Assembly (NCBI GenBank): GCA_020348925.1
Contig: CP070758.1
Span: forward strand, 4,870,171-4,897,237
Length of the DNA stretch: 27,067 nt
Reading direction: 5' to 3'
Source: Gemmatimonadota bacterium
GTDB lineage: Bacteria > JBHIER01 > G020348925
The notes under the pieces are model-generated. The model worked only from the letters and a program-made list of their open reading frames with translations. It ran no database searches and was not told where the DNA came from. This document shows positions 1 to 8,169 of the stretch, in pieces. A program made the position numbers and the translations under genes. Position 1 is the first letter of the stretch, and each line of letters starts with the position of its first letter.

Positions 1-696
1 GGCGACGGCGACGGTTGTGGGTACGTCCTCTTATCCGGCCCCATCAATGCCTTTGCCATCGGTGGACAGGAGCTGTATATCGATGATGTCTGTCGTGGGG
101 CGGTTCTGAGAAGTAGCAGGGGCGATGTGAACGGCAACGGCACGATCGATATTCAGGACGTGGTGGCCGTTGTAAGGCATATTATGGAAACAGCTCCGCT
201 GACTCCTGATGAACTCACCCGTGCCGACTGCAACGGCAACGGGGAAGTCAACATTGTGGATGTTTTGGGTATCATAAACGCCATCTTGGGTGTTCGCCAG
301 TGTGCCCCGGGGGCCTGTAAGGCAGCTCTGACCACTGAGGGTATGGAATTCTTGGAGTCCTTGGAATCCCAACTGACGGCTGATGACTTTGCTGAAATCA
401 TGGCGCTGGCTAAGACAGAGACACAGGTACCTGTTGAGTACCATCTCTCTCAGAACTGTCCGAATCCCTTTAACCCGGCGACCACAATTGCGTATACTCT
501 GCCTGAAGCAGTGAAAGCGAGGGTGGAGATCTTCAATGTATTGGGTCAGGCTGTTGACGTGTTGGTCGACTCCGAGCAGGAAGCCGGCTATCATTCTATC
601 CAGTGGAACGCTTCGGAGATGCCCAGCGGGGTCTATTTCTATCGGCTTACGGTCGGTGACTTCTCGGCCAGTAAACGGATGATGCTCGTGAAATAG
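1..696 (+). CDS. Secreted dockerin / T9SS-type sorting-domain protein, 5'-truncated
   Basis: The frame is open from the first base of the window, so the N-terminus lies outside. Codons from about 41 encode a type I dockerin with two Ca-binding repeats (GDVNGNGTIDIQDVVAVV and ADCNGNGEVNIVDVLGIINAIL). A Cys-containing linker (CAPGACK) and a short helical stretch follow. The last ~80 residues are a FlgD-Ig/T9SS-A-like domain (SQNCPNPFNPATTIAYTLPE ... GVYFYRLTVGDFSASKRM). Family knowledge: this tail directs outer-membrane export or anchoring by type IX-like systems in FCB bacteria, and dockerins bind cohesins. The last ~190 residues are closely similar to those of the protein ending at 3563, so the two are paralogues or share a duplicated cassette. 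The upstream catalytic or binding domain is not visible, so the overall function is unknown. Confidence 0.85.
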   Translation, partial: GDGDGCGYVLLSGPINAFAIGGQELYIDDVCRGAVLRSSRGDVNGNGTIDIQDVVAVVRHIMETAPLTPDELTRADCNGNGEVNIVDVLGIINAILGVRQCAPGACKAALTTEGMEFLESLESQLTADDFAEIMALAKTETQVPVEYHLSQNCPNPFNPATTIAYTLPEAVKARVEIFNVLGQAVDVLVDSEQEAGYHSIQWNASEMPSGVYFYRLTVGDFSASKRMMLVK

Positions 697-704
697 AGAC
701 AATA

Positions 705-733
705 CCTTCCGCAGGCTTGACACCTGCGGAAGG
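705..733 (+). terminator. Perfect 11-bp hairpin after the first gene
   Basis: CCTTCCGCAGG (705-715) and CCTGCGGAAGG (723-733) pair perfectly across a 7-nt loop, 8 nt after the stop codon. No T-run follows, so intrinsic termination is only probable. The stem core CCGCAGG/CCTGCGG recurs at two other gene ends in this window. Confidence 0.6.
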
Positions 734-792
734 TCGATTCTTAACCGACCGAACGGACGGACAGTCCGACGGAAAAACGGAGGTAAAGAACA

Positions 793-2583
793 ATGAAAAA
801 GACGATGTGTCTTGCAGCAGTGATCGCAATGTGCTTTGTGATTACTATCTTTGCGAGATCCGGTGAGGATACAAAGGGTACCGGGAAAGGTATCCAGACC
901 CCCCAGCTTGAGGCATCTCTGGCCACGGTGCCGGAGTATATCAATTTCCAAGGAGTGTTGACGGATACCAGCGGCGCTGTCGTCCCCGACGACAATTACC
1001 CAGTCACCTTCAGGCTGTATGATGAGGTCGAAACTCTCCGTTACGCAATTTTTGACATATGGATTGAAACCCATGGCGGAATTTTTAACACGGTGCTTCC
1101 CATACCTCCAAGTGTATTTGATGGATCGATCTTCTATCTGGGTGTGGAAGTGTACAATGATGGGGAGATGATCCCAAGGTATCCGATAGTCAGTGTCCCG
1201 TATTCCTATCTATCGGGCGATGGTGGAGGTGGCCCCGACGACGATTGGCGTGCGGTGGGTGGTGGGGATCCCACCGTGAGTGGCGACATCTACCATAAAG
1301 GTAATGTCGGCATCGGGACGACGAGTCCTGACGCCGAGCTTGAGGTATATTCCACAGGAGAACCAGATATTCGGCTCAACCGCCCCAGTAATACCTATGC
1401 AGCAGTTCTTCAATTTTACACAGATGGAGAAAGAGATTGGGAAATCTGTACGCCATCGGGCGGAGACGACCTGTACATCTACAGGGGATTTGATCAAGTA
1501 GTGCAGTCATTCTTAACAAACGGCAACGTTGGAATCGGGACGAGGGATCCGGGGGGGCACAGGTTCTATGTTACCTCAGATGGCAGCGGAGTGCCTGGTG
1601 CTACCTCCTTAATACAAAATACCAACGAGAATGGTCTCGGCATGATTGTCGAAGCTACCTCCACCGATCTACCTTTACTGGTATCTCAAAAAGGCGAAGG
1701 TGACGTTTTCCGGTGCGATAGCTGGACAGGAGGTTGGCATCCTGTTTTTGTTATTGAGAATGATGGCAGTGTGGGCATCGGCAATGCGGATCCTACAGCA
1801 AAATTAGATGTTGCGGGAAATATAGCAATAGGTTGGGGTTGCTCTCTTATGGTCAACGAGTCTTGGCCTACAGGCAATAGCTGTATATTGCGAAATGGCT
1901 GGGATGTCGCTCGCGGAGATTTTGTTGAGTTTTATGTCCCAGGCGAAGGCGAGTCAAATGAAGGGGCAAAGATGACGATAACAGAGAGCGGTGCTTCGGT
2001 ATCGGGAAACCTTGGTGTCTGCGTTGACGAGCATATTGCCATGCATGTCATAGCGGGACTTCCAGTGCTTCTGGGACCCCTCCCGACCGTCGATGTTGGA
2101 ATCTGGACTCAATCCCATGACGTAGGCTTGTGGTCACAGGCCGACTACGCAGGATACTTTTTGGGCAAGACGTACTTAGCAGACAGCGTCGGTATCGGGA
2201 CGGACAAACCTGAGTACATGCTGGATGTTACCGGTTCAGCTCATGCTTCAAGCTTTCCCACCTCATCCGATGCAAGATTCAAGACCAATGTCACGCAGCT
2301 CACCAATGTCCTGGAGAGACTGGAAAGGATTCGCGGGGTCTCGTTCGAGTGGAATGAATTGTATGAGTCGCTTGGGCGAAGTACTGGCAGTAGGGAAATT
2401 GGCTTGATTGCTCAGGAGGTAGAGGCCGTATTTCCAGAGCTTGTAACCTCATGGGGTAATGAAGAATACAGGGCAGTCGATTACGGCAGATTCACCGGAG
2501 TGCTCATAGAAGCGGTCAAAGAGCTAAAAGCAGTTAACGAGGCATTGAAACAGAGAGTTGAGAGTTTAGACGCGACGAGGTAA
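793..2583 (+). CDS. Exported tail-fibre-like protein with C-terminal Peptidase_S74 chaperone domain
   Basis: 596 residues. The ATG follows a strong ribosome-binding site (GGAGGTAAAGAACA). The N-terminus is a signal peptide (MKKTMCLAAVIAMCFVITIFA). Residues 49-140 resemble the INFQGVLTD...VTFRLYD module common in FCB exported proteins. Four fibre-like repeats of the GNVGIGTTSPDAELEV type follow, near residues 170, 244, 325 and 465. Residues ~490-590 form an S74 intramolecular chaperone: SSDARFKTNV holds the expected Ser492-Asp493 self-cleavage site, then GLIAQEVEAVFPELV and a terminal coiled coil. Known for the family: S74 domains drive trimerisation of beta-helical fibres, then cleave themselves off. 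No sorting domain is present. It is inferred to be a trimeric surface fibre or adhesin; no phage genes flank it. Confidence 0.88.
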   Translation: MKKTMCLAAVIAMCFVITIFARSGEDTKGTGKGIQTPQLEASLATVPEYINFQGVLTDTSGAVVPDDNYPVTFRLYDEVETLRYAIFDIWIETHGGIFNTVLPIPPSVFDGSIFYLGVEVYNDGEMIPRYPIVSVPYSYLSGDGGGGPDDDWRAVGGGDPTVSGDIYHKGNVGIGTTSPDAELEVYSTGEPDIRLNRPSNTYAAVLQFYTDGERDWEICTPSGGDDLYIYRGFDQVVQSFLTNGNVGIGTRDPGGHRFYVTSDGSGVPGATSLIQNTNENGLGMIVEATSTDLPLLVSQKGEGDVFRCDSWTGGWHPVFVIENDGSVGIGNADPTAKLDVAGNIAIGWGCSLMVNESWPTGNSCILRNGWDVARGDFVEFYVPGEGESNEGAKMTITESGASVSGNLGVCVDEHIAMHVIAGLPVLLGPLPTVDVGIWTQSHDVGLWSQADYAGYFLGKTYLADSVGIGTDKPEYMLDVTGSAHASSFPTSSDARFKTNVTQLTNVLERLERIRGVSFEWNELYESLGRSTGSREIGLIAQEVEAVFPELVTSWGNEEYRAVDYGRFTGVLIEAVKELKAVNEALKQRVESLDATR

Positions 2584-2693
2584 GAAGAGGATTCTCGGAG
2601 TAATGTTCAAGCCACAAATTAAGAAGTATGGATTTTGGAGTTCGAAATTTCCCATTCCGCATTCCGAAATCCTTCAATGAAGGAGGTGTGATC

Positions 2694-3563
2694 ATGAATG
2701 ACAAGAAAGTAAAGAGGCGATATATGAGTGCGGGTTCCCTCCTCGCAATGATGCTTCTCCTGGCGGCATCCTCAGGTTTCACCCAGATGGCCAGCCCCAA
2801 CATTCAAATCCGGTCCTCTTCGCTGAACAGCGCTGGGGTGTGGGGGAGTTCAGCCAACTTTGAAATGCGAAGCTCCATGGGTCAGCCAACGCCGACCGGC
2901 ATATCCCAGAGCGCGAACTTTGCCTGTTTTGCCGGGTTTCAACCCACTACCTTAGAGGAATTTATTCTACCTGAACGTGAGAGGGGTGATGTTAATGGCG
3001 ACTGGACCATCAACATCATTGACGTACTGGCGGTGGTCAACCACATTTTGGACACTGTCCCCTTAACTGATCCCAGCGCTCTCTCGAGGGCCGACTGCAA
3101 CGGTGACAGGGAAGTGAACATCCTGGATGCCTTGGGCATTGTGAATGTTATTCTCGGCATCGGTGAGTGTGCACCAGGGGCCTGCAGGACGGAGCTTACT
3201 GACGAAACCTTGGAATTCTTTAAAGCACTTCAGCCACACTTCCCCCCTGAGGATTTTGATACGTTAATGTCACTGGTCAAACCTGAGGTCCAGGTTCCAT
3301 CTGAGTACAGCCTGGCCCAGAACTACCCCAACCCGTTTAACCCAGTGACGACCATTGAGTATACTTTGCCCGAAGCCGCCAAGGTGAGGGTGGAGGTGTA
3401 CAACGTGTTAGGTCAGGTGGTTGACGTTCTGGTCGATTCCGAGCAGGAGGGTGGCTATCATGCGGTTCAGTGGGACGCGTCTGATATGGCCAGTGGTGTG
3501 TACTTCTACCTTCTCACAGCCGGTGACTTCACAGCCACAAAACTTATGGTGCTGATGAAATAG
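2694..3563 (+). CDS. Secreted dockerin / T9SS-type sorting-domain protein
   Basis: 289 residues from ATG 2694, chosen because AAGGAGGTG lies 7-14 bases upstream and a signal peptide follows (MNDKKVKRRYMSAGSLLAMMLLLAASSGFTQ). The open frame extends back to 2628 without a good ribosome-binding site. Order: signal peptide; a short N-terminal module (SSLNSAGVWGSSANFEMRSS...GQ...FAGF) often found before dockerins in FCB genomes; a type I dockerin (GDVNGDWTINIIDVLAVV and ADCNGDREVNILDALGIV); linker with CAPGACR; C-terminal FlgD-Ig/T9SS-like sorting domain (LAQNYPNPFNPVTTIEYTLP ... TATKLMVLMK). There is no catalytic domain, so it may be a small adaptor that binds a cohesin-type partner at the cell surface. 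Function beyond this is unknown. Confidence 0.88.
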   Translation: MNDKKVKRRYMSAGSLLAMMLLLAASSGFTQMASPNIQIRSSSLNSAGVWGSSANFEMRSSMGQPTPTGISQSANFACFAGFQPTTLEEFILPERERGDVNGDWTINIIDVLAVVNHILDTVPLTDPSALSRADCNGDREVNILDALGIVNVILGIGECAPGACRTELTDETLEFFKALQPHFPPEDFDTLMSLVKPEVQVPSEYSLAQNYPNPFNPVTTIEYTLPEAAKVRVEVYNVLGQVVDVLVDSEQEGGYHAVQWDASDMASGVYFYLLTAGDFTATKLMVLMK

Positions 3564-3632
3564 CAAGGAGTCAAAAGCATGTCTTGCCTTTCCCGGGCGT
3601 AATCTCGGGGAGCGAAGCCGAAGGATCTAAAC

Positions 3633-3669
3633 AAACCTCCCGCAGGCTCACACCCTGCGGGAGGTTTTT
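3633..3669 (+). terminator. Strong intrinsic terminator
   Basis: AAACCTCCCGCAGG (3633-3646) pairs perfectly with CCTGCGGGAGGTTT (3654-3667), followed by a T5 run (3665-3669). It sits 69 nt after the stop at 3563. The reverse strand also has a T-rich tail (TTTGTTT), so it may act in both directions. It shares its stem with the hairpin at 12720-12752. Confidence 0.85.
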
Positions 3670-4023
3670 CGTAGTAAGGCACGGAGCGAATGAGGAGTGG
3701 GGTTCTCAAGACGCTACTCCGTTATCATTACGTAGATAAAAGGGGACAGGCTACTTTTTTACCCACAAAATTGTACTGTACGTGTGCAGTACGTGAAATA
3801 TCATGACGGTTCTCTCAGTATAAACGACGAAACACGTTTGTCAATACCCCCTTGAGAGGGAATCCACCCCTCCACAAATCCCCCCTGGGGGTTGACAAAG
3901 GTGGGGGTGTATTGCGTCTCAAAATACTCTTCTGATTTTCTTTGAATCTTGCGCTGGAGTGATGATACGCATTGAATGTTCTCTGAGTCTCTGTGGCTGT
4001 ATTTTATCTCTATGCCTCCCCTC
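3670..4023. other. Gene-free spacer with degenerate repeats
   Basis: About 350 bases between a terminator and the convergent CHAT gene. A minus-strand frame over 3801-4037 exists, but its residues come from C-rich and cacagagactcagag-type intergenic repeats, so it is not called. Near 3738 a tract reading ggggacaggctactttttt resembles tags I associate with REP/IS200-type element flanks in environmental genomes; that is an impression from memory. GTACTG...CAGTAC near 3774-3793 is a small palindrome. No promoter is recognisable. Confidence 0.5.
3838..3898. repeat. Imperfect inverted repeat, C-rich arms
   Basis: TTGTCAA (3838-3844) plus CCCCC (3847-3851) face GGGGG (3887-3891) plus TTGACAA (3892-3898). 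A further G-rich tract and TATTG continue the rough symmetry to about 3914. It resembles a small non-autonomous repeat or a degenerate terminator for the CHAT transcript. No coding content. Confidence 0.5.
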
Positions 4024-7000
4024 TCACCGCCACTCACCCACCAGCACGAAGGGGGCCCACAAAAAAGGATGGGCGTAAGACATACCCCCTTCCCTCGTAT
4101 GAATCATGGTGATCTTGGCACGCCTTAATGCTTCCGCCTTTGTCATACCACCACTCAGATTCTGATAAAAAGCCTTCATCAACCGGCAGGTGGATTCATC
4201 CACACTCCACAGACTGACGACCACCGATGGGGCACCGGCGTACATGAAGGCCCGGGTCAACCCGATGAGCCCCTCTCCCGCACTCAGCTCCCCCAAGCCC
4301 GTCTCGCAAGCGCTCAACACCACAAGATCAGCATTCAGATTCAGGTTGAGAATCTCGTGAGCCTCCAGAAACCCGTCCTCCTGAGGGTCGTCGTCAAGGG
4401 CAAAGATAATCCTGGAATAGAGAGGCTCCGTATCCTCGAACACACTGTGGGTGGCCAGATGAATGCGCCTGTACTTTCCGGCCCTCTCCTTAAACACCTC
4501 CTCCTTCGCCTCCGCCCCTGTGTACAAACGTGTACCCTGAATCCCTATTACGGATGTTATCTCGAGCACTTCTTCCTCGGCCTCAGGCAACTGCTCGAAG
4601 ACCCAGCCCTCGCCGGATCTCAACAGCAGAGTCAGAGGAGAGAGATCATCCTCGACAGGCTCGATACTATCCTGCAAGGCTATACCGAAATCGGGATTGC
4701 CAAAGGCCAGAAGGTCTCCTTCAACATCACTCAGGACAGGTTCCCTTCGTAATTCAGGATTTAAAACACTGGCTGACGGAGCATACGAAAAGGCATATTT
4801 TTCCGTTAAGTACGTTGCATCTTCATACTGAGAGAAAATTGTCTGAGCATCAGCTTCCCTCTTTTTTTTCTCAACAACCAGCGCCTCGAAGGGAAGGTTG
4901 TGCAATATGCCGTCAGGCACAATGACGACATGATCACCCGCTCTCAGATATTTTTCAATGGGCTGAAACACGAGTCGATAGAGTTCGTGGGCAAGATCCA
5001 CATCAAATTGTACGTTCGTCAACAGAAAGATCTGACCGTCCCGAAAAGCCGCGAAGGGTTGACGCAGCTCATGAATCATTTCTTTCAGCCTGTCCCCTGT
5101 AACCTCAATACGTTCATACGCCAGTTCATGACGTCTCACCGTCCAGATGTGAATGGTTTGGTCACCCATTAGATATTCCACCAATACCACGTTCTCCTCG
5201 TCACTCAGAATCTTTTCCTGGATTTTGTCCAGGTTTAAAGGTTCCGATATTTCCGTCACATCTACGGGGAAAGGGTGTGCCATTTGAATGACCTGGGTCA
5301 GCTCTTCGGCAGCCATTCTCGCCATCTGTAAACTGTCACGAAGAACACTGATACGCTCGCGATTCCGTTCCTCCTTTTCCTTGAGGTACTCCTGGGTGAG
5401 CCGAGTGTTGATGCGGTTCAGCCTGCTCATGAGTTCTCTTTCTTGGCTGAGAAGGTCATCATCCACATCCTCCACTTGGGTGACCTCACCCCGCGAGAGC
5501 ACATCCAGAAGAACCCGCGCTTTGGCCCGTTCACAGTGGTCGAAAGCTGCTTCAACCTTCCCATTGTGGACCAGGAGGTTCACCAGTGATTGATAGACCG
5601 TCATCTTGTCCGCCAGATAGTGCGTTTTGAGAGGTTCGATGTCCAACTGTTCCCTCAAAGATTCGATAGTCATCATCGCTTGTCCATAATGCACCAGGGC
5701 TTCTTCATATTCGCCGTTTCCCTCCAGAGCACTGCCGATACCTCGCTGGGCGGTCCACAGCACCTTGGGTGCATCCAATTCCAGGGCAATGTGCAATCCC
5801 TGGCCGTACTGGTCAATGGCCGCGTCGTATTCATTCATGAGGACAAAAAGATTTCCTAACCTGCAATAATTTTCCGCCTCATCCTCCCTGCCACCTATTT
5901 CCTGAAAAAGAGTGAGCGCTGTATTATAGTGATCCTGAGCCTTGTCATAGTTCCCGGCCTTGCAGTACACATCCCCGATCTTGGCAATGTTAACAGCTTC
6001 ACACGGCCTGCAAGCGATCTCCCTGTGGATGGTCAGAGCCCTCTCATAAAAATCCAACGCTTCTTCGTAATCGCCCTGGTACCGAAAGGCCAATCCCATA
6101 TTGGACAGGGACAGCCCCTGTCCCTTCTTGAAAACTATCTCTTCTGAAATGTCATAGGCCTGCTGCAGATAGTCCTGAGCTTTCCTGTATTGCCCCAGAA
6201 TGATATAAATTTCTCCCATCTCGCTGTTATTCAGCGCCTCCCCTCGCCTGTTTCCAACCTCTCTCATTATCCTCAGGGCCTCAGTTACATGATGTATCGC
6301 CTCCTGGTATCTTCCCATGCACTTGTACACGATCCCGATATTCCCTAAGAGCGTGCCCTCCTTCCACCTGTCCTCTGTCTCCCGCCGGATATCGAGGGCC
6401 TCCCCGTAATAGGACAGAGCCTGGTGATAGTAACCCAGATTTCTGGAGTAGATCACCATCTTGGTCAGTGCGTTTGCATCCGAATGTCGTGGCCCGACTT
6501 CTCTGTGAACAACCAGGGCCTGACGAGTGATATCCAGTGCTTCGACGTAGTCACCCAATTGCCACCAGATGAGGCCGATGTTATTGAGGAGCTTGGCCAC
6601 ACCTTTTCTATTCCCTATCTCTTCGTGAAGAGTGAGGGCGTGATCATAGTATGTTCTGGCTTCTTCGTACTCCTCCTGATAATAGAAGTTAATTCCTATC
6701 ATAGTTAACACACAGGCCTCGCACCACGTCTCCTTTAAAGCTCTGCTCAGTTCCAGCCCCCACTCGAGCTTCTCCATGGCCTCATCATATCTGCTCTTCT
6801 TGTAATCTCTTTTCCCTTGTGTTTTCAGCGAATCGATCTCAATCCTCTGCTTTTTCTGGTCCACCGACCAGCTCCGATACTGGTTGACCCTGCCGAGAAG
6901 ATAGTCCTCACCGAACAGATCGTTGTACATGACGGCCAAGTGCTCCGCTTTGGCCATCTTATCCTTCGCCACATCAAGGTTGCCCAGGATCTCCTCCGTG

Positions 7001-7218
7001 ATGCTCTCATTCATAAACTCCATGGTCATGGTGTAGGCTTTGTGTCTGTTTTCACTCACAAGAACAGTCAACCGATCAGACTTCCCTGCATCTAAGGCAC
7101 CCTCAATCTGTTTTTCAAGGTCTGGTAGGGAATTTCCTGCGAACGATTGGCTGGCAAAAAATGTGGAAATTACAAAAAGAAGGATAGAAATGAGAAGTTT
7201 TTTTCTTGACCGTTTCAT
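4024..7218 (-). CDS. Secreted TPR-array CHAT-domain protease
   Basis: 1064 residues. ATG 7218 follows AAAGGAGGTGGG. Residues 1-27 are a signal peptide (KKLLISILLFVISTFFASQSFA), placing the protein in the periplasm or outside. Residues ~130-540 hold about ten TPRs; nine are exactly 40 residues long (kinesin-light-chain-like), giving a 120-bp DNA period. A coiled region (~580-650) leads into the C-terminal CHAT domain. The catalytic dyad is visible as His924 (HLATHS) and Cys971 (LSACETGLGELSAGEG), with the usual end (YAHPFLWAPFVLVGEWR). CHAT proteins are caspase/separase-like (clan CD) peptidases, and TPRs usually recognise the trigger or substrate. It lies 57 bp downstream of a TPR-bearing anti-sigma gene and an ECF sigma gene, suggesting co-regulation. 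The substrate is unknown. Confidence 0.92.
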   Translation of the reverse strand: MKRSRKKLLISILLFVISTFFASQSFAGNSLPDLEKQIEGALDAGKSDRLTVLVSENRHKAYTMTMEFMNESITEEILGNLDVAKDKMAKAEHLAVMYNDLFGEDYLLGRVNQYRSWSVDQKKQRIEIDSLKTQGKRDYKKSRYDEAMEKLEWGLELSRALKETWCEACVLTMIGINFYYQEEYEEARTYYDHALTLHEEIGNRKGVAKLLNNIGLIWWQLGDYVEALDITRQALVVHREVGPRHSDANALTKMVIYSRNLGYYHQALSYYGEALDIRRETEDRWKEGTLLGNIGIVYKCMGRYQEAIHHVTEALRIMREVGNRRGEALNNSEMGEIYIILGQYRKAQDYLQQAYDISEEIVFKKGQGLSLSNMGLAFRYQGDYEEALDFYERALTIHREIACRPCEAVNIAKIGDVYCKAGNYDKAQDHYNTALTLFQEIGGREDEAENYCRLGNLFVLMNEYDAAIDQYGQGLHIALELDAPKVLWTAQRGIGSALEGNGEYEEALVHYGQAMMTIESLREQLDIEPLKTHYLADKMTVYQSLVNLLVHNGKVEAAFDHCERAKARVLLDVLSRGEVTQVEDVDDDLLSQERELMSRLNRINTRLTQEYLKEKEERNRERISVLRDSLQMARMAAEELTQVIQMAHPFPVDVTEISEPLNLDKIQEKILSDEENVVLVEYLMGDQTIHIWTVRRHELAYERIEVTGDRLKEMIHELRQPFAAFRDGQIFLLTNVQFDVDLAHELYRLVFQPIEKYLRAGDHVVIVPDGILHNLPFEALVVEKKKREADAQTIFSQYEDATYLTEKYAFSYAPSASVLNPELRREPVLSDVEGDLLAFGNPDFGIALQDSIEPVEDDLSPLTLLLRSGEGWVFEQLPEAEEEVLEITSVIGIQGTRLYTGAEAKEEVFKERAGKYRRIHLATHSVFEDTEPLYSRIIFALDDDPQEDGFLEAHEILNLNLNADLVVLSACETGLGELSAGEGLIGLTRAFMYAGAPSVVVSLWSVDESTCRLMKAFYQNLSGGMTKAEALRRAKITMIHTREGGMSYAHPFLWAPFVLVGEWR

Positions 7219-7275
7219 AGCCCACCTCCTTTGTCATATTGTGAGCTAATCAATATAGGTATTCCATTCAAATCC

Positions 7276-8070
7276 CTATTCCGTGATGTTCTCTATTTTT
7301 TCGATCATCCGCTCCGCATTCACCCTATAGGCTCCGTTGAGATCGACCACGCGTTGAAATTCTCTGAGGGCTTTTCCCCCTTCTCCTCGTTTCAGGAAGG
7401 CCATGCCCAAATACCAGTGGGATTGCTCTCCCAAAGGATACCCCGCCATCAGATCCGCGGCTTTTCTGAAGATTTTTATGGCGCTCTTCACTTGATCCTC
7501 CATGAGATAGGAAATACCCAGATAAAAGTAAGCCTCGCCAAAGGCAGGCTGCGCCTCCGTCACCTCCGACAGGGCTGCAACTGCCGTTGGAAAGTCTCCC
7601 CCGGCATAGGCCTCCATACCTTCCTCAAAGCGCATCTTGACCGTATCTTCCGTCTCAGCACCCCGCAAGCTTCGCGGGATGTACGGAGGAGCTTCAAATT
7701 GGGCCAACTGTGAATAGCGAACACCATCATCCCCTGAGGGGTAAAACACAAGAAGTACGAATACGACCGCAACCGCAGCCGGGATCAGCACCCTCACCGG
7801 TATCGGGACGCCAACCCAATGATTTTTGACCGAACGCCAGATTTCTGCGATGCGAGAAAAGATACGAACCGCCTCCGATTCCTCTTTGATGCGTGAAAGT
7901 TCCTCTCCATAGCGCTCGACGCACGTTACCAGGTCGGCTATCGTGTCAAATTCCTCCGAACAATCGGAGCACACCACAATATGTTCTAAAAGATCGTCCG
8001 CATCACCGTCAGTCAGTTGCCCGGAAGCAAAACCGCTGATTTGTTCAGATCTCTTCGTAGTGCATGCCAT
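7276..8070 (-). CDS. Transmembrane zinc-finger anti-sigma factor with periplasmic TPRs
   Basis: 264 residues. The N-terminus has the zf-HC2 anti-sigma signature H-x3-C-x2-C (His30, Cys34, Cys37 in EHIVVCSDCSEEF), preceded by Cys3. One membrane segment lies at ~92-110 (VRVLIPAAVAVVFVLLVFY). The exported C-terminal half (~140-260) carries TPR units (EAYFYLGISYLMEDQVKSAI, HWYLGMAFLKRGEGGKALRE). Known for the family: the cytoplasmic zinc finger holds an ECF sigma factor inactive. It lies directly downstream of the ECF gene, which is the expected pair. The periplasmic TPRs are a plausible sensor or docking surface, perhaps for the TPR-CHAT protease encoded next; that part is inference. The ribosome-binding site is weak (GGGGGTGTAGGTA). 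Confidence 0.87.
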   Translation of the reverse strand: MACTTKRSEQISGFASGQLTDGDADDLLEHIVVCSDCSEEFDTIADLVTCVERYGEELSRIKEESEAVRIFSRIAEIWRSVKNHWVGVPIPVRVLIPAAVAVVFVLLVFYPSGDDGVRYSQLAQFEAPPYIPRSLRGAETEDTVKMRFEEGMEAYAGGDFPTAVAALSEVTEAQPAFGEAYFYLGISYLMEDQVKSAIKIFRKAADLMAGYPLGEQSHWYLGMAFLKRGEGGKALREFQRVVDLNGAYRVNAERMIEKIENITE

Positions 8071-8169
8071 TACCTACACCCCCATAGCACTGATTCGCCG
8101 GGCCACACCCGGTTGTCCTTTTTTCTCCAATTCGTGTTCTCCGATCCATGATTCAACTGAGGAATGTTC

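Noticed and set aside
3579-3602. 7-codon ORF (MSCLSRA) after AAGGAG downstream of the second dockerin gene
   Set aside because: The homologous post-stop region at 12680 keeps aaggagtcaaaa but has no ATG, so the frame is not conserved.
3801-4037. 78-codon minus-strand ORF overlapping the end of the CHAT gene
   Set aside because: Its residues derive from C-rich inverted repeats and low-complexity tracts; no ribosome-binding site or family resemblance.
4024-7218. Frameshift or assembly duplication suggested by the 120-bp periodicity
   Set aside because: The period is the normal 40-residue TPR repeat; copies have diverged and the frame is intact throughout.
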